A DNA stretch of 64,000 bases, taken from Terebella lapidaria (Eukaryota; Annelida; Polychaeta; Terebellida; Terebellidae). Below are positions 1 to 11,900 of this stretch, piece by piece. How positions within the stretch are numbered: the stretch's first letter is position 1; every line of letters begins with the position of its first letter. The notes below the pieces were generated by a model. That model did not search any database, was not told the origin of the DNA, and saw nothing but the letters and a program-made list of their open reading frames with translations. Made by a program: the position numbers and the translations under genes. The stretch spans positions 7,105,667-7,169,666 of the forward strand of contig OX424568.1 of NCBI GenBank assembly GCA_949152475.1, given 5' to 3'.

Positions 1-96
1 CTTGGGGTTCGTCCTGCTCATCAGCGGGTGGGGCGGCATCTTTTGCCACGGAACAACTATCCCCGGACGTAGTGTTGGTCGCCACCATGTCCGGAT

Positions 97-106
97 CTAG
101 TTTCCC
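97..106 (-). promoter_or_regulatory. Candidate -1 ribosomal frameshift site at the gag/pol junction
   Basis: On the minus strand the gag frame ends ...CAG GGA AAC TAG. The heptamer GGGAAAC fits the X XXY YYZ slippery rule in the gag reading phase and directly abuts the stop codon. After a -1 slip the new frame stays open to the edge of the window (about 31 codons). Such sites are known to make Gag-Pol in retroviruses and many LTR elements. Whether this one is used is inference. Confidence 0.5.
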
Positions 107-864
107 TGCCGCGGGTTCCGACCCTGCTGTCCCGGAGGACCAGACCGGAAGGAATTCCTCCGTTGCGGGCCAGGGAGGGCTCCCTGGTATCCGCGTGACC
201 GCAGGCGTTCCAACAACTCCGGACACTTCAGCCAAAAGTGTCCCTGCTTTCCGCAGAAGTAACAGGGACAGTTCTGAGCTGGTCCAGAGGTGAACGCGCA
301 ACATTCTGCGGGTCCCGGAGCTTCGATCCTGGCGCAGTGCGCAAGCAGTTGACGGGCAACCTCGCCGAAAGTCACTGTTCCCACCGGCAGACATGGCATC
401 ACGCGGAGAGTTTTTCCTTCTAAGCTCCCCGCGAGGACATGTCCAACTTCATGCTGGGACCATCCTTCATACACGGCGGTACGCCACACCTGGAGTAAGT
501 AGTCCTCCAAGTCGGCGTTATCCCCGTTAAACCGTTTCCGCCACGAAGAGTGGTTGGGCCCGTCATCGCGTTTGTTACGCGCCCGACGTGCGGTCCCGGC
601 TCCGGGGTCGTCCGTGTACAGCGGCAAGTTCCGCGAGCTGCCCGCGCCTGCGGCGGAGTCTGCCGGAGCAAACATCGATGCCGCGGACATAGGAGCAGGA
701 AAACTCACGTTTGCCGCCGGGGTCCGCTGGTCTGCTTGCCCGGAGGTACTCGCGCCGGCTTCCACTCGATTCCGGACATCTGGAGATGTCCCCTGGAAGA
801 GCGTCGCCTGCCACGACTGCCGTCCGGACTTAGGCGGGCGCGGGGTAGCCGTTGCCAGCTCCAC
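97..864 (-). CDS. Gag-like protein of an LTR retrotransposon (C-terminal part)
   Basis: Open frame encoding a Gag-type polypeptide. Near its C-terminus is one CCHC zinc knuckle, C-x2-C-x4-H-x4-C (CYFCGKQGHFWLKC), the nucleocapsid motif that binds retroelement RNA. A basic, Gly/Arg/Gln-rich tail follows and ends at a TAG. The frame opens with GTG at its 5' limit, not ATG. An ATG-started frame at 1115-705 (136 aa, Ser/Pro/Arg-rich) overlaps it in another phase and looks like the Gag N-terminus, so gag is probably split by a frameshift. LTR and primer-binding site lie upstream (higher coordinates), in the order expected for a minus-strand Ty3/gypsy-like element. Pol should continue beyond base 1. 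Superfamily is inferred, since no reverse transcriptase is in the window. Confidence 0.75.
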   Translation of the reverse strand: MELATATPRPPKSGRQSWQATLFQGTSPDVRNRVEAGASTSGQADQRTPAANVSFPAPMSAASMFAPADSAAGAGSSRNLPLYTDDPGAGTARRARNKRDDGPNHSSWRKRFNGDNADLEDYLLQVWRTAVYEGWSQHEVGHVLAGSLEGKTLRVMPCLPVGTVTFGEVARQLLAHCARIEAPGPAECCAFTSGPAQNCPCYFCGKQGHFWLKCPELLERLRSRGYQGALPGPQRRNSFRSGPPGQQGRNPRQGN

Positions 865-1115
865 CTACCGCGCCTACCGGACTCAGGGCCAGACCCTGAT
901 CGCAACCTCTGTTGCGGCCCCTCGGGGCGCGACTCGTCGTCCGGAGACGGAGCCAGGGACGTCGGAGTCGACTCCGCAGACGGGATCTTGTCCACGGAGG
1001 TCTCCGCACGTTCCTTCCTACCGCCGGAGTCATCCGAAGAATTCTCACGGCGGCCGTCACTTGACCGGGTGTGGTCCGCGACGTTTCCACCCGTTTCCCC
1101 CCCCCTTGGGTTCAT
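705..1115 (-). pseudogene. Probable Gag N-terminal fragment in a shifted frame
   Basis: An ATG-initiated minus-strand frame of 136 codons between the retroelement leader and the zinc-knuckle frame. Composition is low complexity (Ser, Pro, Arg, Glu, Gly), common in Gag N-termini. It overlaps the gag frame at 705-864 in a different phase. A one-base indel near there would join the two. It could instead be a chance frame in GC-rich DNA. Confidence 0.35.
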
Positions 1116-1249
1116 TAGCCTTATCTTTCGCTTTATCTCTTTCTTTCGCCATTGTTGAGTCGTCCGTGAGGAGCGAGCGATCCCCAGGGACGAAGGAGGC
1201 TACAACACTTTGACGGTAGGCTGCGATGGAACACTGTCGGACTGATCCT

Positions 1250-1262
1250 GGTCACGGCACCA
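1250..1262 (-). other. Primer-binding site of the LTR retrotransposon
   Basis: One base inside the LTR end on the minus strand the sequence is TGGTGCCGTGACC. It begins TGG, complementary to a tRNA 3' CCA end, and sits where a minus-strand-DNA primer-binding site is expected. The miniature LTR element at 46.8-47.3 kb has the same arrangement. Confidence 0.7.
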
Positions 1263-1263
1263 A

Positions 1264-1873
1264 TGTAAAGTTATTGACTATCGTCCGCTCTTCAGGATCC
1301 TCGAGGATAGTCCTCTCACCGCGAGTCCTTGCGGACGCGCATCCGCTATTCCGGATCCTTGCGGCGGCGCCGCTCACCGGAGGTCGCTGCGGACACGGTA
1401 ACCACTCTAGCATTAACGGTAACCAGGTAACAGCCCACCCGACACTCCCAGGCCTACGGACACCGTTCAGAAACTGGTTCATCACCACGGTGTTAACTGG
1501 AGGGGCCTGGCGAGCCGCGGTCTGCCTCGGGGACGGAACCCCGTACAGTCCGACATGCTGGCCAGAGCCTATGTCACACGTCCCGGGAAGGGAGAGAACT
1601 GGCGATCCACAGGGCTTACGCCTCCGAGTCAGCAACTTGTCTCTCCCAGCCCGGGCCTCCCCATGGAAATCGTCCCCAGGGCTCTAAGAGCCCACTACTC
1701 TCGACCAGGGAACGCCAAGCTCATGGCGAGCCTTGCGTGCGTCCTGTTCACTCTCTCTCGGACAATCTCCTCGATCGAGTCGCTTCCAGTGTATATATAA
1801 TACACCACAAGCTGTAGGACGCACGCGAGGTATAATCGAACCATTGTTATAGTTTACTGGAGCGTAAATTACA
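1264..1873 (-). mobile_element. 5' LTR of Ty3/gypsy-like retrotransposon
   Basis: About 610 bp read on the minus strand, starting TGTAATTTAC and ending AACTTTACA, with the canonical TG...CA termini. A TATA-like box (TATATATACAC) lies at about 1785-1797, plausible for the U3 promoter. The inner end abuts the primer-binding site and then gag. The other LTR and the target-site duplication lie outside the window, so the outer boundary at 1873 is a best estimate. Confidence 0.65.
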
Positions 1874-1960
1874 ATGCGTCGCCGTGGCAACGCACGCTCG
1901 AACGGAGCGTGTCAAAACAAGGCCAAGTACGAAAAGGCCACATAAATGGCATGTGTGTTT

Positions 1961-2233
1961 ACAATCACCTGCCGCGTGCTTAGGGCAAAATCGCCACATT
2001 AATAATAGCAATATTTGTTTTGTGTTTTTGAGAGTGACTGAACTGATTGATAGTATTTATATTATGCATGATTTTATAGGGTATTATACATTACATTTAA
2101 GTGTCCCTCCATCCCTGATGAGCGGCCGTCACGGGCCGGTAATCATTGATGTCAGGCCACTAAATAAGTTTTGACACCCTATAAAATCATGTATATTGTG
2201 GCGATTTTGCGCAAAGATCGCGGCAGGTGATTC
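1961..2233. mobile_element. Palindromic MITE-like element
   Basis: A 273-bp stretch with strong terminal inverted repeats. The left end reads AATCACCTGCCGCG, followed downstream by GCAAAATCGCCACA. The right end is its reverse complement, TGTGGCGATTTTGC then CGCGGCAGGTGATT. A second inner pair (GATTTTATAGGGT at about 2070 and ACCCTATAAAATC at about 2175) extends the palindrome. There is no coding capacity. No clear target-site duplication could be read, so the class is unknown. Confidence 0.6.
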
Positions 2234-2299
2234 TTTCTAAATACTCTTGTTTCTGGCCTTTGTTTTGGACCCTTCTGTTCGAAGCACGCGCTGCTTAGC

Positions 2300-2845
2300 A
2301 ACGCCCTCTAATCCTCTCACCCAGTATGCTTTAAGAATGGTCTTACGTCACTTGCAGTGTATCTCGAGCTTCAGGGACTATAAGTACTCTGGAGCCGCAT
2401 TGCTCAGTGGAGTTGACTCAGAGCTGAGCAAGGCGAGAGTTCGACGGCGGGCTCGGCCATGAGCTCTGCCTCCTCACTCAGCGGCTAAAGCCCTCGAGGG
2501 CCCTGGAGACAATTTCCTTAGGGGGCCCAGGTTGGGAAGATCTTGATGACTCCGGGGTGTATGTCCTCTGGATCACCGGTTTCCCGCCTGGGATGGTGCG
2601 ACACAGGCTCTGGCAGACCTTTGGGCTGTCCGGGGTTCCATTCCCCGTGGCGGACCACGGCGAGCCGGCCTTACAGTTGACACTACGGTGATGATCGTGT
2701 ATCTGAGTGCTGTCCCCATGTCTGGGCTCGATGGGCGGGCTGCTCCTGGTTAACGTTCTGAAGTAAATACCGCACCCACCGTGACCCACGGTGAGTGGCT
2801 TATCCGCGAAGATCCGGGATAGCGGACGACGGCAAACTTTACACA
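2300..2845 (+). mobile_element. Relic LTR related to the 1.26-1.87 kb LTR, opposite orientation
   Basis: The plus strand here aligns by eye with the minus strand of the LTR at 1264-1873. Shared blocks are the TATA region (CTATAAGTACTCTGGAGC), a long GC-rich middle, and the 3' terminus GGTGAG...TATCC...GATCC...GCGGACGA...AACTTTACA. It is clearly diverged and so belongs to a different subfamily. The sequence after ACTTTACA is not a primer-binding site, which suggests a solo LTR. The 5' limit is approximate. Confidence 0.55.
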
Positions 2846-4717
2846 AATTTAAATAATCTAACTTTAATCACAACACCCCTCATGAAGCGAAAACCAGAAA
2901 TCACGAAGCGAAAACACGAAACGAAAAGACGAGATTCAGTTTCGAGTTTTCGTTTCGTGTTTTCGCTTTGTCGTTTCATATGTTCGCTTCGCACATATTT
3001 TTGCTTACTTTTCAAGGTGAAAATACGAGATCCTAAAATGGCTGCCGTCGTACACCATAACAACACGCTTTGAAGCTGCTCGGCAATAAGCTGTGATGAT
3101 CGTGTATCTGAGTGGTGTCCCCATGTCTGGGCTCGATGGGCGGGCTGCTCCTGGTTAACGTTCTGAAGTAAATACCGCACCCACCGTGACCCACGGTGAG
3201 AGGCTTATCCGCGAAAATCCGGGATAGCGGACGACGGCAAACTTTACATATAATTTAAATAATCTAACTTTAATCACAACACCCCTCATGAAGCGAAAAC
3301 CAGAAATCACGAAGCGAAAACACGAAACGAAAAGACGAGATTCAGTTTCGAGTTTTCGCTTCGTGTTTTCGCTTTGTCGTTTCATATGTTCGCTTCGCAC
3401 ATATTTTTGCTTACTTTTCAAGGTGAAAATACGAGATCCTAAAATGGCCGCCGTCGTACACCATAACAACACGCTTTGAAGCTGCTCGGCAATAAGCTGT
3501 GATGATCGTGTATCTGAGTGGTGTCCCCATGTCTGGGCTCGATGGGCGGGCTGCTCCTGGTTAACGTTCTGAAGTAAATACCGCACCCACCGTGACCCAC
3601 GGTGAGAGGCTTATCCGCGAAGATCCGGGATAGCGGACGACGGCAAACTTTACATATAATTTAAATAATCTAACTTTAATCACAACACCCCTCATGAAGC
3701 GAAAACCAGAAATCACGAAGCGAAAACACGAAACAAAAAGACGAGACTCAGTTTCGAGTTTTCGCTTCATGTTTTCGCTTTGTCGTTTCATATGTTCGCT
3801 TCGCACATATTTTTGCTTACTTTTGAAGGTGAAAATACGAGATCCTAAAATGGCCGCCGTCGTACACCATAACAACACGCTTTGAAGCTGCTCGGCAATA
3901 AGCTGTGATGATCGTGTATCTGAGTGGTGTCCCCATGTCTGGGCTCGATGGGCGGGCTGCTCCTGGTTAACATTCTGAAGTAAATACCGCACCCACCGTG
4001 ACCCACGGTGAGAGGCTTATCCGCGAAGATCCGGGATAGCGGACGACGGCAAACTTTACATATAATTTAAATAATCTAACTTTAATCACAACACCCCTCA
4101 TGAAGCGAAAACCAGAAATCACGAAGCGAAAACACGAAACGAAAAGACGAGATTCAGTTTCGAGTTTTCGCTTCGTGTTTTCGCTTTGTCGTTTCATATG
4201 TTCGCTTCGCACATATTTTTGCTTACTTTTCAAGGTGAAAATACGAGATCCTAAAATGGCCGCCGTCGTACACCATAACAACACGCTTTGAAGCTGCTCG
4301 GCAATAAGCTGTGATGATCGTGTATCTGAGTGGTGTCCCCATGTCTGGGCTCGATGGGCGGGCTGCTCCTGGTTAACATTCTGAAGTAAATACCGCACCC
4401 ACCGTGACCCACGGTGAGAGGCTTATCCGCGAAGATCCGGGATAGCGGACGACGGCAAACTTTACATATAATTTAAATAATCTAACTTTAATCACAACAC
4501 CCCTCATGAAGCGAAAACCAGAAATCACGAAGCGAAAACACGAAACGAAAAGACGAGATTCAGTTTCGAGTTTTCGCTTCGTGTTTTCGCTTTGTCGTTT
4601 CATATGTTCGCTTCGCACATATTTTTGCTTACTTTTCAAGTAGAAAATACGAGATCCTAAAATGGCCGCCGTCGTACACCATAACAACACGCTTTGAAGC
4701 TGCTCGGCAATAAGCTG
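2689..4717 (+). repeat. Five-copy tandem array, ~406-bp unit
   Basis: Five near-identical head-to-tail units starting near 2689, 3094, 3500, 3906 and 4312 (first unit 405 bp, then 406 bp). Each holds the 3' ~157 bp of the relic LTR (ending AACTTTACA) plus about 248 bp of other sequence. That part includes a hairpin made from CGAAGCGAAAACACGAAAC and its near reverse complement about 20 bp away. Open frames of 63 and 143 codons recur. The 406-bp period is not a multiple of three and the frames are unrelated to known proteins, so the array is treated as non-coding satellite DNA. Confidence 0.9.
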
Positions 4718-4986
4718 AGTATAAGTATGCTCTCGGTGTGCATGGTATGTCATGGTGAGCTGAAGTATTTACATGATGTGCTTTATTTGAAACATAACAA
4801 TGAATCGTGTAGTGGTCCTTCCTTATCACCTCATTAATATGACAATTTTAGCCTCTTGAATTAGAATTGTATGAAATTATTTCATCGAGTCATTCCATCA
4901 AATCATTGAATCCTATTCCATATCCTCAATTTGCCTCTCGATTTTACATCCTAAAAATACTTCATGGCACGATTGCTATATATGTA

Positions 4987-5190
4987 ATGTAAGTATCAAT
5001 CTATTACCACAAATACAGTAGATTTTGATGATGCCAATAACAAACGTAAAATACAACATTTTGCAATAGAAACAAAGCCCGGCCAAATAGTTTATCCAAA
5101 GACACACTGGCGTCATCAGGGGCAGACAGTGTGTTAAATGTAGTTGTTTCTACTGTACACCTGATCGAATTAGTATACAACTGCCCAACA
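4987..5190 (+). repeat. Interspersed repeat family R1, complete copy
   Basis: Begins GTAAGTATCAATCTATTACC and ends near ACAACTGCCCAACA. The same ~205-bp sequence recurs at 49.43-49.63 kb, is split around 50.46 and 52.81 kb, and appears in part at 49.73 and 55.59 kb. No coding frame or tRNA-like head is visible, so the class is unknown. The 4718-4986 interval before it shows nothing recognisable. Confidence 0.75.
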
Positions 5191-5904
5191 GTTTAACAGC
5201 TTAACAGCTTAAGCCCAACAGCTTAAGGTAATCAGTCTGGCAACCATGATTGTGCGTGGGGTCTGTTCTTCAATATTTCGCATATAATACAATGCTTCAT
5301 TAAAAATAATGAGTATTCTGAGGGGATTTACATGTCTGATGGATTTAATGGATACCCTTGTTATACCCTCTAGTGTACATGTGAGGCAAGCCATTTTGAT
5401 TTCATCTTGTTCAACTCATTCAACTCATCCAATGTCGCACACACTCAAGCCGATTTATACTCCTAGGCCGATGATATTCCCCGTCAATTAAATACCAGTT
5501 GAATATAGATTTAGGCCTTCTTTTATCACAGATTTCGTCAACTGTCCAGCTATACGAGCATGGCCATGCTCTACAAAATCTTCTGAACAAGTGAGATATA
5601 TCCAATAAATGTCTGTACAAATATCCGACTTCACGATTTCTCCTACAGTTCTGGATTGTTTGGACTTACAAAAAACACGTCTATTCTAAAAGTGATGCGA
5701 TAACGCGATTTTTTTTGCTAAAATTGGCGGCCGATGACTCATCCGGTCAAATATGGCCCATTTGGCCCATCATTTTAACCTAAAATTGGCTGTTGATAAG
5801 TGACCGGTTGAGTTTGCCCTGTTTTGCCAGCCATACACCAGGTTTTACAATGTCAAAGACACTCGGGATCAGTTTACTTGATCATTATTTCCCAAAAACT
5901 GGTG
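5191..5904. other. Non-coding interval
   Basis: AT-rich sequence with only short, unconserved frames. No gene, RNA or repeat is recognised. Confidence 0.5.
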
Positions 5905-8900
5905 TAGCAGCTGGGCCAAAACCGGCTGCGGGTTAAGGAATAAATGATAAGCCTAATGGATACAAACTTGACAAAAATATATCCTGTGCGATAGAAACAT
6001 CGTATCCAAGTTGGTAGATTCAGAACGCAACACTAACATTATTAAAGATGATGGGATGCAGGGTGAACTGGATATACTAACCCAATCCAGGTGGAAGTTT
6101 TCGGAAGAAAGTATGAGTACGGACATTTCTCCCGACTTGATCCACACCTGCCTATTGGCATTTGAAGGTCAAGCTTTTTATTCAGTTTATGGCAAAGTCA
6201 TCGACCCAGATAAATATGTACTCTGGGGGCTTTGTGATGTTGATCAGTGGAGGTCAAACGCAATTGGGTATTTGTTTCAATTGCATTTCCCATCATAAAA
6301 TGTAGGGATAAATTGGCAATATGGAGGAAATATGATTTACACAATACATTAGGCGGTCGCGAACTGGGAAGTTCTATGGGGTAGTTAGCTAGCAAGTGCG
6401 CAACCACTGGGGGGTTGCGACCACGCCTTGTCGAAGGGTTATTGGACCCAAGGTTTAGTAAGTTATCACCAGAACGAAAGATTCCTTTGTGGGATTGAAG
6501 GCAATTGCCATCTGAATGAACGAATTGTGGCCGCGAATGATGAAAAAAATAATCATGATATAAGCCGAATTATTGCAATTTTGTGATTTTGGACTTTTCT
6601 ATTACCTTGACCCTGTCGTTTAATATTGGGCTGTGACAGTTTACAGTATCGCTCCTATTATCGGGACCTACCTACTGAACGAACACTGCAGCTGTAAAAA
6701 GTGAATTTGGCTACAAAATAAAGGTGTTTTAGAATCCAAGAACACTCAAAACTCGAAAAAGCGTGACCACCAATTTTCAGCTTCGGGTGATAGTGGGGAA
6801 GATTTTGTTGTACGACCACCGACTTAGAAAGCTATGATCAAGAATTGGCCATAACAAAATATGGAAATATTTGGGGAAAAAATAATGTACGTGATTTCAC
6901 ACTCTCTGGTGCCACGACAACCAGTTTGATATTTATTTCCCACAACGAAGGAGGAACAAGTCACAGGGGACTCTTTCCATAAAAATTCGACTGGATAGGA
7001 GTTGAGAAAGGTAAATATTATATTTGCATTCCACAGGTCTCAAATGATTCACACGACTGCCAACATACGACTCAGAAAATCAATGCGCGTCCTACCTAAA
7101 GTAAATGAGGCTACATTTGTTTTCTGAATAAACTTTATTCACAATCAGCATGCGTATATACAGCAGGTTACAGTGGCAGAACATGACTAAATAACATAGC
7201 AAAATAACATAGCTAAATAACATAATAAATAACACAAGCTAAATGATTTATGCATTTTTATCACACCTTTGAAGTATATTAACATTAAACCATGGGTAAA
7301 TCCGATGTTAATGTTGTCGTCACACGCATACAAACTACGCTGGTAGTTGTCAACCGAATTGATTTTCCAGTTTACCAGTTTCTCGAAGCAAAGTACATTG
7401 TTGCACACTGATACAATTGACCAGTTATCTAAGCGATAAATAGGATGACGAATGAAACGCTGACCAATTGATTCTAAAAATGGTAACTTTGAAAAAAAAT
7501 CCAACTAAATATATCTCTATTCAAGTCTTCATTCATGCATAACCATATCTGCATATTACCATGATACTGTACAAGCACATACACAAACGTTGTCCTTATG
7601 AAACTGTAATTGTGAACACGACGTTACAGATTATGCCTCTATGCTTGCGTCACTCATCCCACGGTGATAGCAAATAGGGCCACATACGTTTCTGGAAAGA
7701 GAGAGAACATATATTGTAAAAATGCTGAAGACATTCCATTACTAGGTGCCAACTTTTCTATCCTACGTATGGGTAAGGGTATTTGTGTGTTCCACAACAC
7801 TTGAATAATTAACTTTTTAAGTTTTCTTCTTCTTTTCCCTGGACAAGTGTCGTTTTGAACCATTGTTTGCATTACCTTCCTTTTGCTGACATTGTTATAA
7901 ACGGATTTTGTTATAAACGGAGTGTTACACATATTACGGAAACTTCATAACTTGATCAATGCCTGTTCAAACTGGATGTTCCATTCGCCTCCTAAGAACA
8001 CGACTGTGGTGTATTCCTCAATTGTTGTGTCGTTATTACGTTCTGGTCGTTTTATTTTAAACACTAAGATTTGACTGGGCTGGGTCGTTGGTGATTTTCC
8101 AAATCGATCAATGATATATGGAGTTGACAATCAGAATAAAGAGGGAATCTCCTTGGTCAAACATGTCCTGATTATATACCCGATAATGAAGCTCTTGAAC
8201 AAGCCAGAGGGAATCTCGAGTATGATCGAAAACACGAAGACAAAATGATTTCTTCCCATAATATGCATCTACCAAAATAATCGAAACATGTTACCACTAG
8301 TACGAATTTTTTACTGTGCCAAAACAAAACCTGACATCGAATGCATTTTGAATAAAAGAGCAAATAAAAATGCAAACATTTTGTGTGTGCAAAAGCTTAC
8401 TATTCTGAATAAAGGATGCTAGTTGCAAGGCAAAACTCATGGTTATTACCTTCGGTCGAAAAGGCTTTCGTGAGGGTTTTGAGGCTCTTCACTCATGCAC
8501 GCGTGTTGTGAAGTCAGTTTGTTATATCCGATAATGATATTGCTTAGAGGTTGTGCTTGGTAAACATCAATGTCAAATTTTCAAAGCTAGGGATAAGATT
8601 TAATGATAAGAGACAAATTTCACAGAAAACATACAAAATATTACATGGCAAACAACATTCGAAAAATATCATTTCCAGCAAATAATGAATGCCACAGTTC
8701 AAAAGTGACCAATTTTCATTTCTGAAGGGGTCATTCTCAAAACTGAAAAAAAAAACAAATCTTGCATTCTTGGAGGTTTTTTTTTTTTAATAAATTTAGA
8801 ATGATTTGATCCCTGGCTGGCTCGAAGATAAAAATGCCGACTAACAGACGACACACGCAATGCCATACGATAGGTTGGTACAAAAGTCAGATTCTCTGGA

Positions 8901-11900
8901 AAGAATGAAAGCCTCTGGTTTTGTGAACTACTCCAGGCTGAACGCAGTGACAAACCAAACGTGCACCATGACCTCACAGACAAAATAATCACAGTTTTCG
9001 AGACCTTCCTATATTTTTCAATATTCCAATCGAAATACTTGTGACGTATCAATGTTCTGTTTTTCTTTCATTTATTCATTGACGGCATGATGTTCACCTG
9101 GAGGCAGGTTTAAATTATGTAATAAATGAGGTGATAACACACAAAAGATAAAAATTTCATAACTGAACTATGCATTTTTCAAACAACCTGAGTTGTATGG
9201 TAGTGACCAGGACCCCACCTTGGGAACAGGGACAAAATCACTTTCATGTCCAAATTGTCAAGATAGTCCAAGGTCTGCCCCGGTTCACTGGTGAGTAATC
9301 ACCGGGGTCCTAACCAGGACTGTGAATGCTACCCACACAGAATTACCTCTTGTGCATTCAGAATAAATACGTTGCCAGTTATACAGAAGTTGGTCATCAC
9401 TGTTGGAGAACCCCTGTTTCTTCCGAGTGCTTTCTTCCATGTCGTCATTGCAAAACGTAACTCTCAGGGATTATACTAGTCATATCAGAAACACAAATTG
9501 TATGCACCACTCTTAGTATGGTCATCCTCCTGTCACCAGTTACTCACAATTCCACATTAACATCAGCTTCTGGTCGGTTAACGTAAGTAGTCCTTCCTGC
9601 AAACATTTCCAAAGAGATTCATCAGCTTAGAATCATATTATAAATACGTTTAGTTTGACACAAACAGAGTGTACTTATTCACAGTTAGACTTTCGTCCAC
9701 CCTGGTCAGTGAACTTCTTCAGACTGGTGTTGTTACAGATCGACCGCTAGATGTCACTGTGGTCGATCACCCGGTCGTATAGCAATGTATAGGTGTGAGA
9801 TCTCGAGCCCCCCATCTCTATTGCAAAACCTAACCCCTCAACACAATTTCAACTCTAAACTCTTCGTTGAGAAGGTGAGGGACTTGGTACTAATAATTGA
9901 TGAGACGCTTATTCTTGTTTGATGTATTGGCACTGTTCAATAGTGTCCCAGTGTACAAAGCTCTAACCATCATCAGGGAGAGGTTACAGAATGATGACGT
10001 GTGAAACTACTTCGTGTTTGAGGGCAACCTCTATGCACAGAAACATATAGCTGCCATGGGGAGTCCTGTGTCTCCGATAGTCACGAACCTCTTTATGGAG
10101 TCTTTTGAACAGACAGCCCTTAACACCGCAGCAACTCCATCCGAGGATTTGGTTGAGGTATGTGGACGACAATCTCACCAACTGTCATAAGGATATTGTC
10201 GACTCGTTTACTACACACATCAACTCGGTGGATGAGTGCATTAAATTCACATGTGAGGTCGAGGAAGATGGGAAAATAGCCTTCCTGGACTCGTCGTAAC
10301 ACAGATGGTTCACTTAGATTGTTGGCTTATCGCAAACCAACCTACACCAACCAATGCCTCAGCTTCGCTTCCCATCACCCTTTACATAAGAAGTTAGGAG
10401 TGGTCTGCACACTCAAACACCGGTGCAATACAATTTTGACTTCAGAGGCAAGGCCCTGAAAGCATGTGGATACCCACCCTGGGCCCTCATGACTGAAAAG
10501 TATAAGGCTGACACGCCCACACACACCAAGGAACCAGTGGACAAGAACAAAGCAATGGTGTTCCTCCCTTACACCAAGGAAGTTTCAGAAAAGGTCTGCC
10601 GGGTGTTTAAAAGACACAAGGTAACAACCATTTTCAGACCGGCCAACTCCCTCAAAGGACAAAACACCACTGGATCAGTACTAGGGCATTATCTACCAAG
10701 TGGACTGCAACGATTGTGATTCTAAATACATCAGTGGATCGGGTCGTTCCTTCAAAGTCAGGATGAACGAACATAAAAAGTCAGTACGGGACAGCAGTTA
10801 CTCTTCAGCCATATCCGAACATGTCATCAAATCGGGACATAACATCAACTGGGAGTCTGTCCGCATAATCGACCGCGAATCCAAAGATACAGTCGTAAAC
10901 TCAGGGAGGCTATCCACTTCCGAGACCCGAGCTCAACAGAGACGGGGGCTCCAAGATCTCACACCTATACGACCGGGTGATCGAAGGCAGCTCCATCTAG
11001 CGGTGGATCTGTAACAACACCAGTCTGAAGAAGTTCACTGACCAGGGTGTCAAACTAAACGTATTTATACTTCTTGCAAACAAGTCTCACATAATGAGGA
11101 CAGTTTGACAGTACACATCCTTGTTCGGTAAGTGTTATCCAAGTATTAACTGCACATACCTGAACGTGTATACCTTACCAGTGTTCTGTTCTGTGTTCTC
11201 CCCCTTCGCCTTCTTGGCCTTTTCTACAGAAACAACACAAAACATGGGATAAAATCTGACTGGTCTGAATCCCAGCACGGTGCTGCTGTTTGTATCTTAC
11301 TACCTCTGAGCTGATTCAGTTTTTCTTCTAACTTTTCATATTGGCAAAATATGAAAGCAAAAACGAGCTCGACGCATAGAGTACTGAATAAATTCTCGAC
11401 GCATTCAACGCTGCATCCACCAAATTCACTACAAAATGGATAAAAAATGTAAACAGTCCATCAGTTTATATAAATAATTTATAAACGTACATGTATCAGA
11501 GAAAATTGATCCGCAACTATCCGAAATATAATGCACGCTATCTAGCTCGTATACATGCAACTCGCAGTCTGTGATGCATCAAGTTGTTTTCAAGAAAACC
11601 GAATAAAGCTTCGTTCTCAAACAAGTATTCATCCCGATATATTTATCCCGATGTACAGCTGACTTACCTTGTTACAAGTGTCCCTGAGATTGTTGTGGTT
11701 ACACCGACAGCGACCGCTACAGTCGCACCAATAGCTAATCCAGCGATTTGTCCGCCAGTAAGACCGTTATGGCCCACAAACGCTGATGACAAATACGCGA
11801 CTCGATGATTGAATATTACAGCATTGATAGCGTGATATGCATGGTATGTTTCCCAAACATGCATGTTGCCTACATTTACAAGCAATAAACACATGAGTTT

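Noticed and set aside
2839..4398. Recurring 143- and 63-codon frames in the 406-bp array
   Set aside because: They repeat because the DNA repeats; the period is not divisible by three, frames are on both strands, and no domain is recognisable.
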